Assembly (NCBI GenBank): GCA_016199935.1
Contig: JACQFS010000104.1
Span: forward strand, 1 to 43,821
DNA from: Verrucomicrobiota bacterium
GTDB lineage: Bacteria > Verrucomicrobiota > Verrucomicrobiia > Limisphaerales > JACQFS01
Length of the DNA: 43,821 nt
Direction: 5' to 3'
In this document: positions 1 through 9,334 of the stretch, in pieces
Layout: each line of letters begins with the position of its first letter
How positions within the stretch are numbered: position 1 is the stretch's first letter
Notes under the pieces: model-generated
Databases searched by the model: none
What the model was told of the DNA's origin: nothing
The model's input: only the letters and a program-made list of their open reading frames with translations
Made by a program: the position numbers and the translations under genes

Positions 1-765
1 CTCATCGCCCCCGCGCACCGCGTCCGCATCGGCGTCGTCGGCAAATACATCGAGCTGCAGGACGCCTACAAATCCGTTTACGAGGCGATCATTCACGGCG
101 GCATCGCGCTCGACTGCGGGGTGCAGATTGAAAAAATTGACGCCGAGGACATCGAGCGGCAGGGCGCGGAGAAAGTGCTGAAGGGTCTCGGCGGCATTCT
201 CGTGCCCGGCGGTTTCGGCGAGCGCGGCATCGAGGGCAAGATCATGGCGGCGCAATACGCGCGCGAAAACAAGGTGCCCTACCTCGGCCTCTGCCTCGGG
301 ATGCAGATCGCGACGATCGAGTTCGCGCGCCACGTGCTCAAGCTCGACCGCGCGCACTCGACGGAGTTCGACGTGAAGACGCCGCATCCGGTGATCGCGC
401 TCCTGGACGACCAGCGCAAGGTGATCAAGCTCGGCGGCACGATGCGCCTGGGCGCGCAGCCCTGCCAGCTCGCGCACGGCTCGAAGGCCGCACAGCTCTA
501 CGGCTCGTTCGTGATTCACGAGCGGCACCGGCACCGTTACGAGTTCAACAACGCCTACCGCGAGAAGTTCGAGCACTCGGGCTTCGCCTTCAGCGGCACC
601 TCTCCCGACGGCAAACTCGTCGAGGTGATCGAGCTCAAGGACCATCCGTTCTACATCGCGAGCCAGTTTCATCCCGAGTTTCAGAGCAAGCCCAACGCCC
701 CGCATCCGCTCTTCCGCGGCTTCATCGCCGCCGTGCATCAGCACATGCACCAGAAGCCGATTTGA
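1..765 (+). CDS. pyrG: CTP synthase, C-terminal part (5' end outside window)
   Basis: The reading frame is open from base 1, so the gene begins upstream of the window; 254 residues are visible. It is the glutamine amidotransferase (class I GATase) half of CTP synthase, which hydrolyses glutamine to supply ammonia for UTP to CTP conversion in the cytosol. Visible signatures are the [16 protein letters not shown] linker/GATase start, the oxyanion segment PGGFGERG, the nucleophile in GLCLGMQ (Cys at about visible residue 98) and the His/Glu pair of [10 protein letters not shown] (about residues 224 and 226). The stop at 763-765 lies 32 bases before the folC start, so the two are probably co-transcribed. 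Nothing looks unusual in the visible part. Confidence 0.97.
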   Translation, partial: LIAPAHRVRIGVVGKYIELQDAYKSVYEAIIHGGIALDCGVQIEKIDAEDIERQGAEKVLKGLGGILVPGGFGERGIEGKIMAAQYARENKVPYLGLCLGMQIATIEFARHVLKLDRAHSTEFDVKTPHPVIALLDDQRKVIKLGGTMRLGAQPCQLAHGSKAAQLYGSFVIHERHRHRYEFNNAYREKFEHSGFAFSGTSPDGKLVEVIELKDHPFYIASQFHPEFQSKPNAPHPLFRGFIAAVHQHMHQKPI

Positions 766-797
766 ACCGGCCCGGCTGCGGAGCCGCCCTCGGCACG

Positions 798-2075
798 ATG
801 AATTATCCCGACGCCGTTGATTTTCTTTTCCGCCTCCAGCAGTTCGGCATGAGGCCGGGCTTGGAGACCGCCACGCAACTTGCCGCGCTCGTGGGCGACC
901 CGCAGAAAAAACTCCGCTTCATCCACGTCGCCGGCACGAATGGCAAAGGCTCCACCTGCGCCTTCCTCGAAAGCATCTACCGCCACGCCGGCTTGAAGGT
1001 CGGCCTCTACACCTCGCCACATCTCGTTTCGTTCTGCGAGCGTATCCAGGTCAATCGCCGCCTCGTCACCGAGCACGAGGTCGCGCGGCTCGTCACCGAA
1101 CTCGCGCCGCTGGTCGAGGGCTTTCCCGCCGAGACGTTCCCGACGTTCTTCGAGGTCGTGACCGTGATGGCGCTGCGCCATTTCGCGGAGCAAAAGTGCG
1201 ACGTGGTGATTTGGGAAACGGGTCTCGGCGGCCGGCTCGACGCGACGAACATCGTCACGCCGCTCGCGAGCGTCATCACCAACATCGCGCTCGACCACAC
1301 GCAATGGCTTGGCGAAACGCTCACCAAGATCGCCGGCGAAAAGGCCGGCATCATCAAGCCCGGCGTGCCCGTTATCATCGCCGAAAAAAATCCCGAGCCG
1401 CTCCAAGTCATCGAGGATCGCGCGCGCTCACTCGGCTCACCCGTCACGCTCGTCTATGACGGCGACGCCCCCACCGAGCTTGCCCGCTCCGTTCCGTTGC
1501 CGTTGCTCGGCGAGCATCAGATGATGAACGCCGCGCTCGCCCTCGCCACGGTGGACGCGCTCCAGACCGCGATTCCCGTCGCGCGCGCCACGGTCGAGGA
1601 GGGCCTGATCGGGACGCGCTGGGCGGGCCGGCTGCAATTTGAGCGCATCGCGCACGGACGCACCGTGCTGCTCGATGGCGCGCACAATCCCGCCGGCGCG
1701 CAGTCCCTCCGCGCCGCGCTGGAAAAACATTTTCCGAAGCAAAAACCCGCGCTCATCACCGGTGTGTTAGCCGACAAGGACTGGCCGGCGATCGCGCGGA
1801 CGCTCGCGCCGGTGGCGGGGAAAATTTTCGTCGTGCCCCTGGCCGGCCAGCGCGCGCTGCCGCCGGCGGAAATGGCCGCCGCCTTCCGTCGTGAAAATCC
1901 AAGTGCGGAAATTTACGAGTGCACCTCGCTGGCCGACGCGCTTACGCAAACGGTGGGCGAGTCCTTCCTGCTGATCACCGGCTCGCTCTACCTCATCGGC
2001 GAGGCGATGGAGCAGCTCGGCTTCGCCACCGGCCGGAGCGAGCGCCGCCTCAACGAATACGGCGTGAAGAAGTAG
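798..2075 (+). CDS. folC: Bifunctional folylpolyglutamate synthase / dihydrofolate synthase
   Basis: This 425-residue cytosolic Mur-ligase-family enzyme adds glutamate to dihydropteroate and to reduced folates with ATP. The P-loop HVAGTNGKGST is at residues 43-53, followed by the family segments LYTSPHLVSFCERI and WETGLGGRLDATN, the central-domain DHTQWLG region and the C-terminal-domain start LLDGAHNPAG. Length is normal for FolC. The frame stays open back to a TTG at 762 that overlaps the pyrG stop. I prefer the ATG at 798 because MNYPDAVDFLF begins at the usual FolC N-terminus and the extra 12 residues are Gly/Pro/Ala-rich. It follows pyrG on the same strand and converges on the hydrolase-like gene at 2169. 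Confidence 0.95.
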   Translation: MNYPDAVDFLFRLQQFGMRPGLETATQLAALVGDPQKKLRFIHVAGTNGKGSTCAFLESIYRHAGLKVGLYTSPHLVSFCERIQVNRRLVTEHEVARLVTELAPLVEGFPAETFPTFFEVVTVMALRHFAEQKCDVVIWETGLGGRLDATNIVTPLASVITNIALDHTQWLGETLTKIAGEKAGIIKPGVPVIIAEKNPEPLQVIEDRARSLGSPVTLVYDGDAPTELARSVPLPLLGEHQMMNAALALATVDALQTAIPVARATVEEGLIGTRWAGRLQFERIAHGRTVLLDGAHNPAGAQSLRAALEKHFPKQKPALITGVLADKDWPAIARTLAPVAGKIFVVPLAGQRALPPAEMAAAFRRENPSAEIYECTSLADALTQTVGESFLLITGSLYLIGEAMEQLGFATGRSERRLNEYGVKK

Positions 2076-2122
2076 GGCAGACGTCGCGTCACCGGACAGG
2101 TCGCGACAATTCTGACCCGAAC

Positions 2123-2210
2123 CTGGAGCCCGCCAATCACGCCAAGGACGCGAAAACGGACAGCGGTTTCATTTCCCTTTCGCGTCTTTCGCGTGTTTAG
2201 CGGGCACTGC
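2123..2210. repeat. Long inverted repeat H1 ('AAGGACGCGAAA' type) between convergent genes
   Basis: The left arm around 2129-2158 contains CACGCCAAGGACGCGAAA. The right arm around 2175-2206 is its imperfect reverse complement, TTCGCGTCTTTCGCGTG. It sits between the convergent folC and hydrolase-like genes and could act as a bidirectional terminator. The right arm is also coding: it supplies the last codons (A-K-H-A-K-D-A-K-G-K) of the minus-strand gene. The same motif recurs at 29989-30053. Confidence 0.75.
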
Positions 2211-3983
2211 TCCGGCCAGCGTTTGCAACTGCGGCACATCGAAGGACTCCAGCAGCCCGAAGCAGAACTGTTCTGGCCGCGCATCCACGCCGACGTTGTT
2301 TTCGATCAACTCCTTCAGGCTCGCCATCGCGTCGCGCGTTTCCAGACCGCCGCGCGCCTGCGCTTCGAGCGCCGCCGTCACGAGCGCGATGAAGCTCGTG
2401 CGCGGGCCGGAGGCCACGAGCGACACCGGACCGCCCTTGAATTCCTTCGTCGCCCATCGCGCGATGGCCGCGAGCTGGCTCGACTGCACGCCCAGCGGAC
2501 GTTCGCCCACCCCCGCGATGAGCAGCGCGTAAAGGTAGTCGCGCTGCACGATTCGCGACTCGCCGAACATCAGCACGTCCACCGCGAGCACGCGCTGGCC
2601 GGCGGCGAGCAGCCGCTCGACGTCCGCCGTGAGATTCGTGCGGCCGGCGTCGGCGAGGACAATGGTCGTGCCCTTCGGCGTGCCGCGCGTGAACTCGATG
2701 ACCGGCACCGTCCACGCTTTCCCGAGGCGCAACTGCCAGAACCACGTCACGCGATCAGCGATGTGGTCCAGCCCGAGCCGCTTCGCCGCAACGCCGTAGT
2801 CGTGGAAATGCACGAGGTCGCGCAGCTTCGCGCGCGCGGCGGACGGGCTGCGCTCCGCAAACTTCGGGTCGCGCGGCAGGTCGCGCATCGCGGCGCGCGC
2901 GAGTTGGTTCAGATCGAGATTGCCCGCGGGCAGTTCCACGTTCACCACGGCGGCGTTCGTCTGCACCTCCAACTCGCACGGGATTTCCTTCGCGTCCCAT
3001 TTTCCGCCGGGGAAAAATATGTCGCCCACGAAACGGTAGAACGCCTCGCGATTGTCGCGCTCGTAATTGTGCGTGCCGGGATCGTAGTTGATGTGCGCGC
3101 GCAGCCGGCCCGCCTCGCCGCGCAGATCGAACATCGGCCCCGCCGCGCGCATGAGCGGTTCGAGCGCGTGATCGGCGGCGAAGCAGCAGTTGTCCTTCGC
3201 GTTGAACGTCAGCAGCGCCGCGCGGCCGGCCATCATCGCCGTGAGCTGCGCGTAGTCGGCGAACTTCCCGAGGTCGTTCGGCGTCTGCTCCGAATCGCCG
3301 AGGTCGCTCGGGAAAAACGCGCGCGTGCGGAAGCTGGAGTAGCCCGCGACGGGATTGCAGAGCTTCACGCGCGTATCGAGCGAGCTGATAAAAATCGAGC
3401 CCGGCGAGCGGAGCTGGCCCATGCCGAGCCACTCGACGTTAAGCGCGAGCACGCCGCGCTTGGCGAGATTGATGCAGCGGATTTGTTTGTAGGCCGAGCC
3501 TTTGCCGTTGGCGTCGTGGCCGTTGACCGCGAGATATACCGGCACCTTGCCGTTTAGATTGTCCGGCTCGTAAAGCAACGCGGGAATCCACAGGCCGGGC
3601 AGCGCCTCGTAGCGCAGCTTGTGGATGCGATAGCCCGGCCCGCCGGGCAGCGTCTCGAGCCAGACGAACTGCGGCTTCGCGTCGCGCCACTGCTTCGAGG
3701 TCGCGTCGCGGAACACGACATGGTCGAGCACGTCACGGCGCATCTGGTTCGCGAGCCGGTCCCATTCGGCGGCGGATTTCACCTCCGGCATCCGCGGCAC
3801 GCGCGCGTCGCAAAACTTCTGCGCCTCGTTCCACGGAAGATTTTTGTCAATGAGCGGGCGCGCGAGCAGCTCCTGAATTTGGCGCGTGGGGGCGGAGGAG
3901 TCGGTCGCGGCGGCGTGGGCAACGGTTCCTATGGTGAACAAGGCGAGGACCGCGAAGGCGAGTGGATTCTTGATGAGTTGCAT
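2169..3983 (-). CDS. Exported alpha/beta-hydrolase-like (acetyl xylan esterase-type) protein, nucleophile elbow apparently missing
   Basis: This 604-residue protein has a Sec signal peptide (residues 1-25, MQLIKNPLAFAVLALF then HAAA). Its fold resembles the acetyl xylan esterase / dienelactone hydrolase-like proteins common in Verrucomicrobia. Recognisable segments are LPGLWIPALLYEP (residues 128-140), YLAVNGHDANGKG (150-162), NVEWLGMGQLRSPG (182-195), SSLDTRVKLCNPVAGY and DPGTHNYERDNREAFY. From memory, relatives carry 40-50 residues with a GLSGGGWQT nucleophile elbow between the last two blocks, directly before IFISSLD. Here LRSPG runs straight into SIFISSLD (residue about 195, base about 3398), so the Ser nucleophile appears deleted in frame. 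A second half (430-600) resembles another hydrolase-like domain (VSLVASGPRTSF). The C-terminal ten residues are encoded by repeat H1. It is last in the cassette-1 gene set. Enzymatic activity is doubtful. Confidence 0.75.
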   Translation of the reverse strand: MQLIKNPLAFAVLALFTIGTVAHAAATDSSAPTRQIQELLARPLIDKNLPWNEAQKFCDARVPRMPEVKSAAEWDRLANQMRRDVLDHVVFRDATSKQWRDAKPQFVWLETLPGGPGYRIHKLRYEALPGLWIPALLYEPDNLNGKVPVYLAVNGHDANGKGSAYKQIRCINLAKRGVLALNVEWLGMGQLRSPGSIFISSLDTRVKLCNPVAGYSSFRTRAFFPSDLGDSEQTPNDLGKFADYAQLTAMMAGRAALLTFNAKDNCCFAADHALEPLMRAAGPMFDLRGEAGRLRAHINYDPGTHNYERDNREAFYRFVGDIFFPGGKWDAKEIPCELEVQTNAAVVNVELPAGNLDLNQLARAAMRDLPRDPKFAERSPSAARAKLRDLVHFHDYGVAAKRLGLDHIADRVTWFWQLRLGKAWTVPVIEFTRGTPKGTTIVLADAGRTNLTADVERLLAAGQRVLAVDVLMFGESRIVQRDYLYALLIAGVGERPLGVQSSQLAAIARWATKEFKGGPVSLVASGPRTSFIALVTAALEAQARGGLETRDAMASLKELIENNVGVDARPEQFCFGLLESFDVPQLQTLAGAVPAKHAKDAKGK

Positions 3984-4020
3984 AATGATTCAGGCCGCGG
4001 CGGTTTGCATTCGTCATTCC

Positions 4021-4089
4021 GTAGCAGTCGAGGTGACGAGACTCTATTTGGCCGGAAGTAAGTCAGAGTCTTGTTACCTCGACCGCTAC
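4021..4089. repeat. Long inverted repeat H2 between minus-strand genes
   Basis: The arms are 4021-4045 (GTAGCAGTCGAGGTGACGAG then ACTCT) and 4065-4089 (its reverse complement with about four mismatches), separated by a 19-base loop. It fills most of the gap between the DUF1501 stop (4094) and the hydrolase-like start (3983). It could terminate or stabilise the DUF1501 transcript, or be a mobile palindromic element. Confidence 0.8.
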
Positions 4090-4093
4090 GCGA

Positions 4094-5548
4094 CTACGCG
4101 CGCAGGATTTCCCTCACGATGCGCGCCTCGGAATTTTCCACGAGCACCTGGTCGGCGCCGTTGCGTTTGAACGCGAGCTTCTTCGCGTCGAGGCCGAAGA
4201 GGTGAAGGAGCGTGGCGTGGTAATCGTAGTGGTTCACGACGTTCTCGACGGCCTTGTGGCCCCATTCGTCGGTCGCGCCGTAAATGCAGCCGGCCTTGAA
4301 GCCACCACCGGCGACCCAGGAGCTGAAGCCATAGGTGTTGTGATCGCGGCCGACTTTTTCCTTGCCGGCGTCGTTTTGAATCACCGGCAAGCGCCCCATC
4401 TCGCCGCCCCAGTGCACGACGGTCGTGTCGAGCAGTCCGCGCGCCTTGAGGTCGGTGACGAGCGCGGCGGCGGGTTGATCGATGTATTTGCACGAGGCCG
4501 GCAGCGCGGAGCGGATGCTGCCGTGGTGGTCCCAAAACTGATTGCGCGTGTAAACCGAGACGAAGCGCACGCCGCGCTCGACGAGCCGCCGCGCGATCAG
4601 GCAGCGCGAGCCGAACTCCGTCGTGGCCGGGTCGTCAATTCCGTAGAGCTTTTTCGTCGCAGCGCTTTCCTTGCTGAGGTCGAGCGCCTCCTTCGCGGCG
4701 GTCTGCATCCGCGCGGCGAGTTCGTAGCTGGCGATGCGGGCGTCGAGATCGAGTTCGCCGGGGTGGGCTTTGAGATGCTCGGCGTTCAATTCGCGGAGGA
4801 AGCCGAGGTATTTTTCCTGCGCCTCGCCGCGGAGATTATCCGGCGGGTCGAGATTCAAAATGCGTGGCTCGCGCGGGCGGATGACGGTGCCCTGGTAGAG
4901 CGAGGGCAGCCAGCCGTTCGACCAGTTCTCCACGCCGAGCACGGGCACGCCCTTCGGGTCGGTCATCGCGACGTAGGCGGGAAGATTCTGCGTCTCGGAG
5001 CCGAGGCCGTAGGTGAGCCAGCTCCCGAGCGTCGGGCGGCCGCTCGTGCTGCGGCCGGTGTTGAGCGCGGAGATGGACTGGCCGTGGTTGTTCACGCCCG
5101 TGTGCATCGAGCGGATGAGCGTGATGTCGTCGGCGATGCCGGCGAGGTGCGGCAGCAGCTCCGAGATGTCCATGCCGCACTGGCCGTGCTTGCGAAACTT
5201 CCACGGGCTGGCGAGCACCTTGGGGCTGGCCTGCGCGGCGTTGTCGTATTTCACCTCGCCGGGAAATTTCTGGCCGTCGTATTTCTCCAGCAGCGGTTTG
5301 GGGTCGAGCAAATCCATGTGGCTCGGCCCGCCCTGCATGAACATTGAGATCATCGCCTTCGCGCGCGGCTCGTGATTCGGGGCCTTGGGCTTGAGGTCGA
5401 AACTTTTCGGCGCGAGCTCGGGCCGCGACGGCTCGGCGAGCAGGCCTTCCTCATTGAGCAGCCACGCGAGCGCGACCGAGCCGAGGCCGAGAGCATTTGA
5501 CGCGAGGAAGTGGCGGCGCGAACCTATTTTGGTGGAGGCGGTGTTCAT
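4094..5548 (-). CDS. DUF1501 family protein, Tat-type signal (cassette 1)
   Basis: This 484-residue protein belongs to the DUF1501 family, which shares the alkaline phosphatase/sulfatase-like fold. The N-terminus has an R-R-H-F-L twin-arginine motif (residues 11-15) followed by a hydrophobic stretch to about residue 35, so Tat export of a folded protein is likely. Family marks are SMFMQGGPSHMDLLDPKP, RSMHTGVNNHGQS, WDHHGSI and HWGGEMGRLPVIQ, followed by GRDHNTYGFSSWVAGGG near the C-terminus. Length is typical. It sits 87 bases downstream of the DUF1549/DUF1553 gene, the usual partner in planctomycete and verrucomicrobial genomes. The biochemical role of the family is unproven; a part in degrading sulfated or complex polysaccharides is inferred from genome context in that group. 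Confidence 0.88.
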   Translation of the reverse strand: MNTASTKIGSRRHFLASNALGLGSVALAWLLNEEGLLAEPSRPELAPKSFDLKPKAPNHEPRAKAMISMFMQGGPSHMDLLDPKPLLEKYDGQKFPGEVKYDNAAQASPKVLASPWKFRKHGQCGMDISELLPHLAGIADDITLIRSMHTGVNNHGQSISALNTGRSTSGRPTLGSWLTYGLGSETQNLPAYVAMTDPKGVPVLGVENWSNGWLPSLYQGTVIRPREPRILNLDPPDNLRGEAQEKYLGFLRELNAEHLKAHPGELDLDARIASYELAARMQTAAKEALDLSKESAATKKLYGIDDPATTEFGSRCLIARRLVERGVRFVSVYTRNQFWDHHGSIRSALPASCKYIDQPAAALVTDLKARGLLDTTVVHWGGEMGRLPVIQNDAGKEKVGRDHNTYGFSSWVAGGGFKAGCIYGATDEWGHKAVENVVNHYDYHATLLHLFGLDAKKLAFKRNGADQVLVENSEARIVREILRA

Positions 5549-5555
5549 GTGTTTC

Positions 5556-5627
5556 TGCCCGCGGATAGAACGGACGGACCGGATGAAATCATTTTTTCAT
5601 CCGTGTTATCCGTTCTATCCGCGGGCA
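5556..5627. repeat. Long inverted repeat H3 in the DUF1501/DUF1549 gap
   Basis: The left arm 5556-5588 begins TGCCCGCGGATAGAACGGA and ends GGATGAAA. The right arm 5595-5627 is its near-perfect reverse complement, with a loop of about 6 bases. It nearly fills the 87-base gap between the DUF1549/DUF1553 stop and the DUF1501 start, so it may attenuate or process the polycistronic message. Confidence 0.85.
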
Positions 5628-5635
5628 ATAATTCT

Positions 5636-8296
5636 TCAGTCCACATAGAGGAACTCGTTCGCGCTCAGGAGCGCGTGGCAGAAATTTGCGAGCGCCTGTT
5701 GCTCGGCGGTTTCTTTCGGTTTGGTTTTCGCGCTGGCAATTTGGTCGCGGAAAAAATCCGTCTGGCCATTGAGGAAGGTCACCCCTTTTTCCAGTTCAGT
5801 CTTGCCCGGCTCACGGGCGAAACAGAGCCACCATGCGCGCTTCACTTGTGCGGCGGCGTCCTGGCCGGCGTCCTTCGTGATGCACTCCGCGAAATGGCCG
5901 GCATACTCCACGACGGTCGTGTTGTTCATCAGCATCAACGACTGCGGGGCGACGGTGGAGGCGTTGCGCGCCTCGCAGTTCGGCTCCATCACCGGCGCGT
6001 CGAAGGCCTCGAGCATCCCGAGCGGACGGCTGCGGCGGACTTGAACGTAGATGCTGCGGCGGAACTCATCGCCCTTTAAGTCAATCTTTGCGGCGACCTT
6101 GCCTTCGCCGTCCTTGTTCTCCTTGCCGATGATGACCTGGCCGACTTCGTCCTCCATCACGGGCACCGGCGGGCCGAACATTTTGTCATTCAACTTGCCG
6201 CTGACAGCGAGAATGGCGTCGCGCACGGTCTCGGCTTCGAGGCGGCGGGGCGTCATACGCGCGTAAAGGCGATTGTCGGGATCGAGCCGGTCCTTTTTCG
6301 GGTCGCGCACGGAGGACTGGCGGTAGGCGGCCGAAGTCATCAGGAGCTTGTGCAATTTCTTCATGCTCCAGCCCTGCGAGACAAACTCGCTCGCGAGCCA
6401 GTCGAGCAACTCGGGATGCGTCGGGCGCTGGCCGAGGAATCCGAAATCGCCCGGCGACGCGACGATGCCGCGGCCGAAGTGATTGAGCCAAACGCGATTC
6501 ACCAACACGCGCGCGGTGAGCGGATGAGCGCCGTCCGTGAGGTGCTGCGCGAAGGTGAGGCGACGGCCGGTGGTCGGGAGCACGGCGTTCGTTGCGGAAA
6601 TTTTCGTCGGACGCCACGAGGCGAGGATGGTGAGTTCGGCGGGTTCGAGTTTTTGCTTCGGCTGGTCGGGGTCGCCGCGGTGAAACAGGAAAGTCTCCGG
6701 GATTTTTCCCGGCACTTCGGTGAGCGCATTGACGAAATCCTCGGCGGGCTTTTTCTCGCGAATCTTCGCGGCCTCCTCGGTGAGCTTCTTGAGTTCGTCG
6801 GCGTGCTTGGTCTTGTAGGTGCGGTCGTAAAGGTAGAGCGAGCCGCTGGTGAGCTGGGCGATGGTCGGATGCTCCTTGAGCAGCTTGACCTGCTCGGGTG
6901 TGCGCTTCTTCGTCTCGGTGCGATAGGCGATGCGCAGCGCGTCGCGGATGCCGGCGTCCTTTTCCTCCAGTTCCTTTTCCAGCACTTCATCAATGAACTC
7001 CTGCTGCCGCTTGGTGCGCGCGGCGTCAATCTTCGCGGCCTCCTTCTCGATCCCGGCGGCCTTCGCCCGCTCGGTGTCGGTCATCAATGAAATGGAACGT
7101 GCGGCGGGCGCACGCCAATTCTTCCAGTCGTAGGCTGGCTCGAACACCGCGCGGAGCCGGTAGTAATCCGCCTGCGGAATCGGATCGTAACGATGATCGT
7201 GGCACTCGGCGCAGCCGACGGTCAGGCCCATGAGCGAGGTGGAAACAATCTTGAGCGTGTCGGCAACCACGTGGTTGCGCGAAATCTTCTGCTCCACTTC
7301 GCCGGACGCGGTGCCGTCGGGCGCCATCCGGAGGAAGCCGGTGGCGACGAGCTTCTCGATGGAATCGGGCGGGAGATTTTTGTAGGGCGGCTTCACCATT
7401 TCATCGCCGGCAAGCTGTTCGCGTATGAACTGGTCGAAGGGTTTGTCGTCGTTGAACGCGCGGATGACATAGTCGCGGAACTTGTAGGAATACTTCCGCT
7501 CGGTGTCGGCCTCGTTGTAGCCGTCGGAGTCGGCGTAGCCCGCGACATCGAGCCAGTGGCGGCCCCAGTGTTCGCCGTAGCGCGGCGAGGCGAGCAGGCG
7601 GTCAATGAGCTGCTCGTAAGCCTGAGGCGACTCATCGGCGAGGAAGGCCGTGACTTCCTCCGGCGTGGGCGGCAGGCCGGTGAGATCAAAGGTTGCGCGG
7701 CGGATGAGGGTGCGGCGGTCAGCCTCGGGTGCGAAGGAAAGTTTCTGCGCTTCGATTTGCTTTAAAAGGAAGGCATCCACCGGCGTGCGGACGAGTTTTG
7801 TGTTCCGCACCTTCGGCACCTCGGGCCGCTTCACCGGCTGGAAGAACCAGTAGCTCCGCTCGTCCTCGGTGAAGTAAGGCTCCTTGCCGAGTTCCTTCGG
7901 CTCGGGCCGCGCGGTCTTCGCCCCGCTGGCGATCCATTGCCGGATGGTTTCGATCTCGGCCTTGGTGAGTTTCTTGTCGGCCTTGGGCATTTCGCCGTCG
8001 CGGACTTGGGTGAAGAGCAGGCTTTTCTCCGGCTTGCCCGCGACAATGGCAGCACCGTGCTCGCCGCCTTTCGCGATGAGATGCCGCAGCCGCACATCAA
8101 GATCGCCCTTCAACTTTTCCCCCTCGCCGTGACACTGGAAACAATTCGCCTTGAGGATCGGGCGGATGTCGCGCTCGTAGGTCAGTGACGATTTCAGCGC
8201 GGCCTGAGCCATGGACACGAACGACAGCGGAAACACAATCGCAACCAAAAGCGGGAGGCGGCGGAGCAGGAGTTGGTTTTCAGTTGCTTGGATCAC
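5636..8296 (-). CDS. Cytochrome c (PSCyt1) - DUF1549 - DUF1553 protein (cassette 1)
   Basis: This 886-residue exported protein has a signal peptide (MIQATENQ, then a hydrophobic stretch to about residue 32). The N-terminal planctomycete-type cytochrome c domain carries the haem motif C-F-Q-C-H at residues 52-56 (NCFQCHGEGEKLKGDLD) and the GDGEMPKADKKLT-like distal segment with its Met. DUF1549 follows (about 165-370; LLASPRYGEHWGRHWLDVAGYADS), including a second haem-like motif C-A-E-C-H at 362-366. DUF1553 fills the C-terminal third (ARVLVNRVWLNHFGRGIV, SSVRDPKKDRLDPDNRLYAR, NEFLYVD end). The start is a GTG at 8296, chosen because it gives the complete signal peptide. It is first of the three-gene cassette. 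Function is unknown beyond a presumed periplasmic redox role. Confidence 0.9.
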   Translation of the reverse strand: MIQATENQLLLRRLPLLVAIVFPLSFVSMAQAALKSSLTYERDIRPILKANCFQCHGEGEKLKGDLDVRLRHLIAKGGEHGAAIVAGKPEKSLLFTQVRDGEMPKADKKLTKAEIETIRQWIASGAKTARPEPKELGKEPYFTEDERSYWFFQPVKRPEVPKVRNTKLVRTPVDAFLLKQIEAQKLSFAPEADRRTLIRRATFDLTGLPPTPEEVTAFLADESPQAYEQLIDRLLASPRYGEHWGRHWLDVAGYADSDGYNEADTERKYSYKFRDYVIRAFNDDKPFDQFIREQLAGDEMVKPPYKNLPPDSIEKLVATGFLRMAPDGTASGEVEQKISRNHVVADTLKIVSTSLMGLTVGCAECHDHRYDPIPQADYYRLRAVFEPAYDWKNWRAPAARSISLMTDTERAKAAGIEKEAAKIDAARTKRQQEFIDEVLEKELEEKDAGIRDALRIAYRTETKKRTPEQVKLLKEHPTIAQLTSGSLYLYDRTYKTKHADELKKLTEEAAKIREKKPAEDFVNALTEVPGKIPETFLFHRGDPDQPKQKLEPAELTILASWRPTKISATNAVLPTTGRRLTFAQHLTDGAHPLTARVLVNRVWLNHFGRGIVASPGDFGFLGQRPTHPELLDWLASEFVSQGWSMKKLHKLLMTSAAYRQSSVRDPKKDRLDPDNRLYARMTPRRLEAETVRDAILAVSGKLNDKMFGPPVPVMEDEVGQVIIGKENKDGEGKVAAKIDLKGDEFRRSIYVQVRRSRPLGMLEAFDAPVMEPNCEARNASTVAPQSLMLMNNTTVVEYAGHFAECITKDAGQDAAAQVKRAWWLCFAREPGKTELEKGVTFLNGQTDFFRDQIASAKTKPKETAEQQALANFCHALLSANEFLYVD

Positions 8297-8377
8297 AAAA
8301 AAATGACGGCCATTCGTGCGCAGTCATTCAGCGAAATGCCGTGAATCGTCCGCATTCCCGTGCCGCGAGATGTCACG

Positions 8378-9334
8378 TCAGACCGTGAGCGTCGCCGCTT
8401 TTCCCGCCGGCACTTCCTTGCCGCGGTTGACGAGGAACAGCACGGCCATGCGCACGGCGAGGCCGTTGGTCACCTGTTCGAGGATCACCGAGCGCGCGCC
8501 GTCGGCCACGTCACTGTCAATTTCCACGCCGCGGTTCACCGGGCCGGGGTGCATGATGAGCACGTCGGGTTTGGTCTTCGCCAACCGCGCGCGCGTGAGG
8601 CCGAAGAGCGAGGTGTATTCGCCGAGGCTGGGGAACATCGTCTTGCGCTGCCGCTCGTGCTGGATGCGCAGGAGGTTGATGATGTCCGCGTCGGCGATGG
8701 CGGAATCCACGTCGTAGGTCACGCGACAGCCGAGTTGTTCAAAGACGCGCGGCACGAGCGTCGGCGGGCCGCAGAGTGTGACCTTGGCACCGAGCTTGGT
8801 GAGCGCCCAGATGTTCGAGCGCGCCACGCGGCTGTAGAGGATGTCGCCGAGGATCGTGACCTTGAGGCCGGCAATTTCCCCGCGGCGCTCGCGGATGGTG
8901 AAGGTGTCGAGCAACGCCTGCGTGGGATGCTCGTGCGCGCCGTCGCCGGCGTTCACCACGCTCGACTTGAGGAAGCGCGAGAGAAAATGCGGCGCGCCGC
9001 TCGCGCTGTGGCGCACGACGATGATGTCGGCGTTGAGGGCCTCGAGGTTACGCGCGGTGTCCTTGAGGGTCTCGCCTTTTTTGAGCGACGAGGCGTCGGC
9101 GGAAAAATTGATCACGTCGGCACTGAGCCGTTGCGCGGCCAGCTCGAAGCTGATGCGTGTGCGCGTGGACGGCTCGACGAACAGATTGACGACCGTCTTG
9201 CCGCGCAGGGCGGGGACGGTCTTGATCGCGCGCTCGCCGACCTGTTTGAAGGCCTTGGCCGTGTCGAGCACCGTGATGATCTCCTCGGCGCTGAGGGATT
9301 CGATGTCGAGAAAATGTTGGCGCGTCCAGCTCAT
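8378..9334 (-). CDS. pyrB: Aspartate carbamoyltransferase, catalytic subunit
   Basis: This 318-residue cytosolic enzyme condenses carbamoyl phosphate with aspartate, the committed step of pyrimidine synthesis. The carbamoyl-phosphate site is EPSTRTR (residues 54-60, S-T-R-T-R at 56-60). Other marks are the SASGAPH segment, [12 protein letters not shown] and the aspartate-binding [10 protein letters not shown] from residue 262. Length is normal. Its start codon overlaps the pyrR stop by 4 bases (ATGA at 9334-9331), so translation is coupled to pyrR and expression should follow the attenuator upstream of pyrR. No pyrC follows; the next gene on the strand is the DUF1549/DUF1553 gene. Confidence 0.97.
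   Translation of the reverse strand: MSWTRQHFLDIESLSAEEIITVLDTAKAFKQVGERAIKTVPALRGKTVVNLFVEPSTRTRISFELAAQRLSADVINFSADASSLKKGETLKDTARNLEALNADIIVVRHSASGAPHFLSRFLKSSVVNAGDGAHEHPTQALLDTFTIRERRGEIAGLKVTILGDILYSRVARSNIWALTKLGAKVTLCGPPTLVPRVFEQLGCRVTYDVDSAIADADIINLLRIQHERQRKTMFPSLGEYTSLFGLTRARLAKTKPDVLIMHPGPVNRGVEIDSDVADGARSVILEQVTNGLAVRMAVLFLVNRGKEVPAGKAATLTV

Noticed and set aside
2193-3557. Long plus-strand ORF opposite the hydrolase-like gene
   Set aside because: Arg/His/Ala/Val-rich shadow of a GC-rich gene; no domain, and the minus strand shows a signal peptide and known family blocks.
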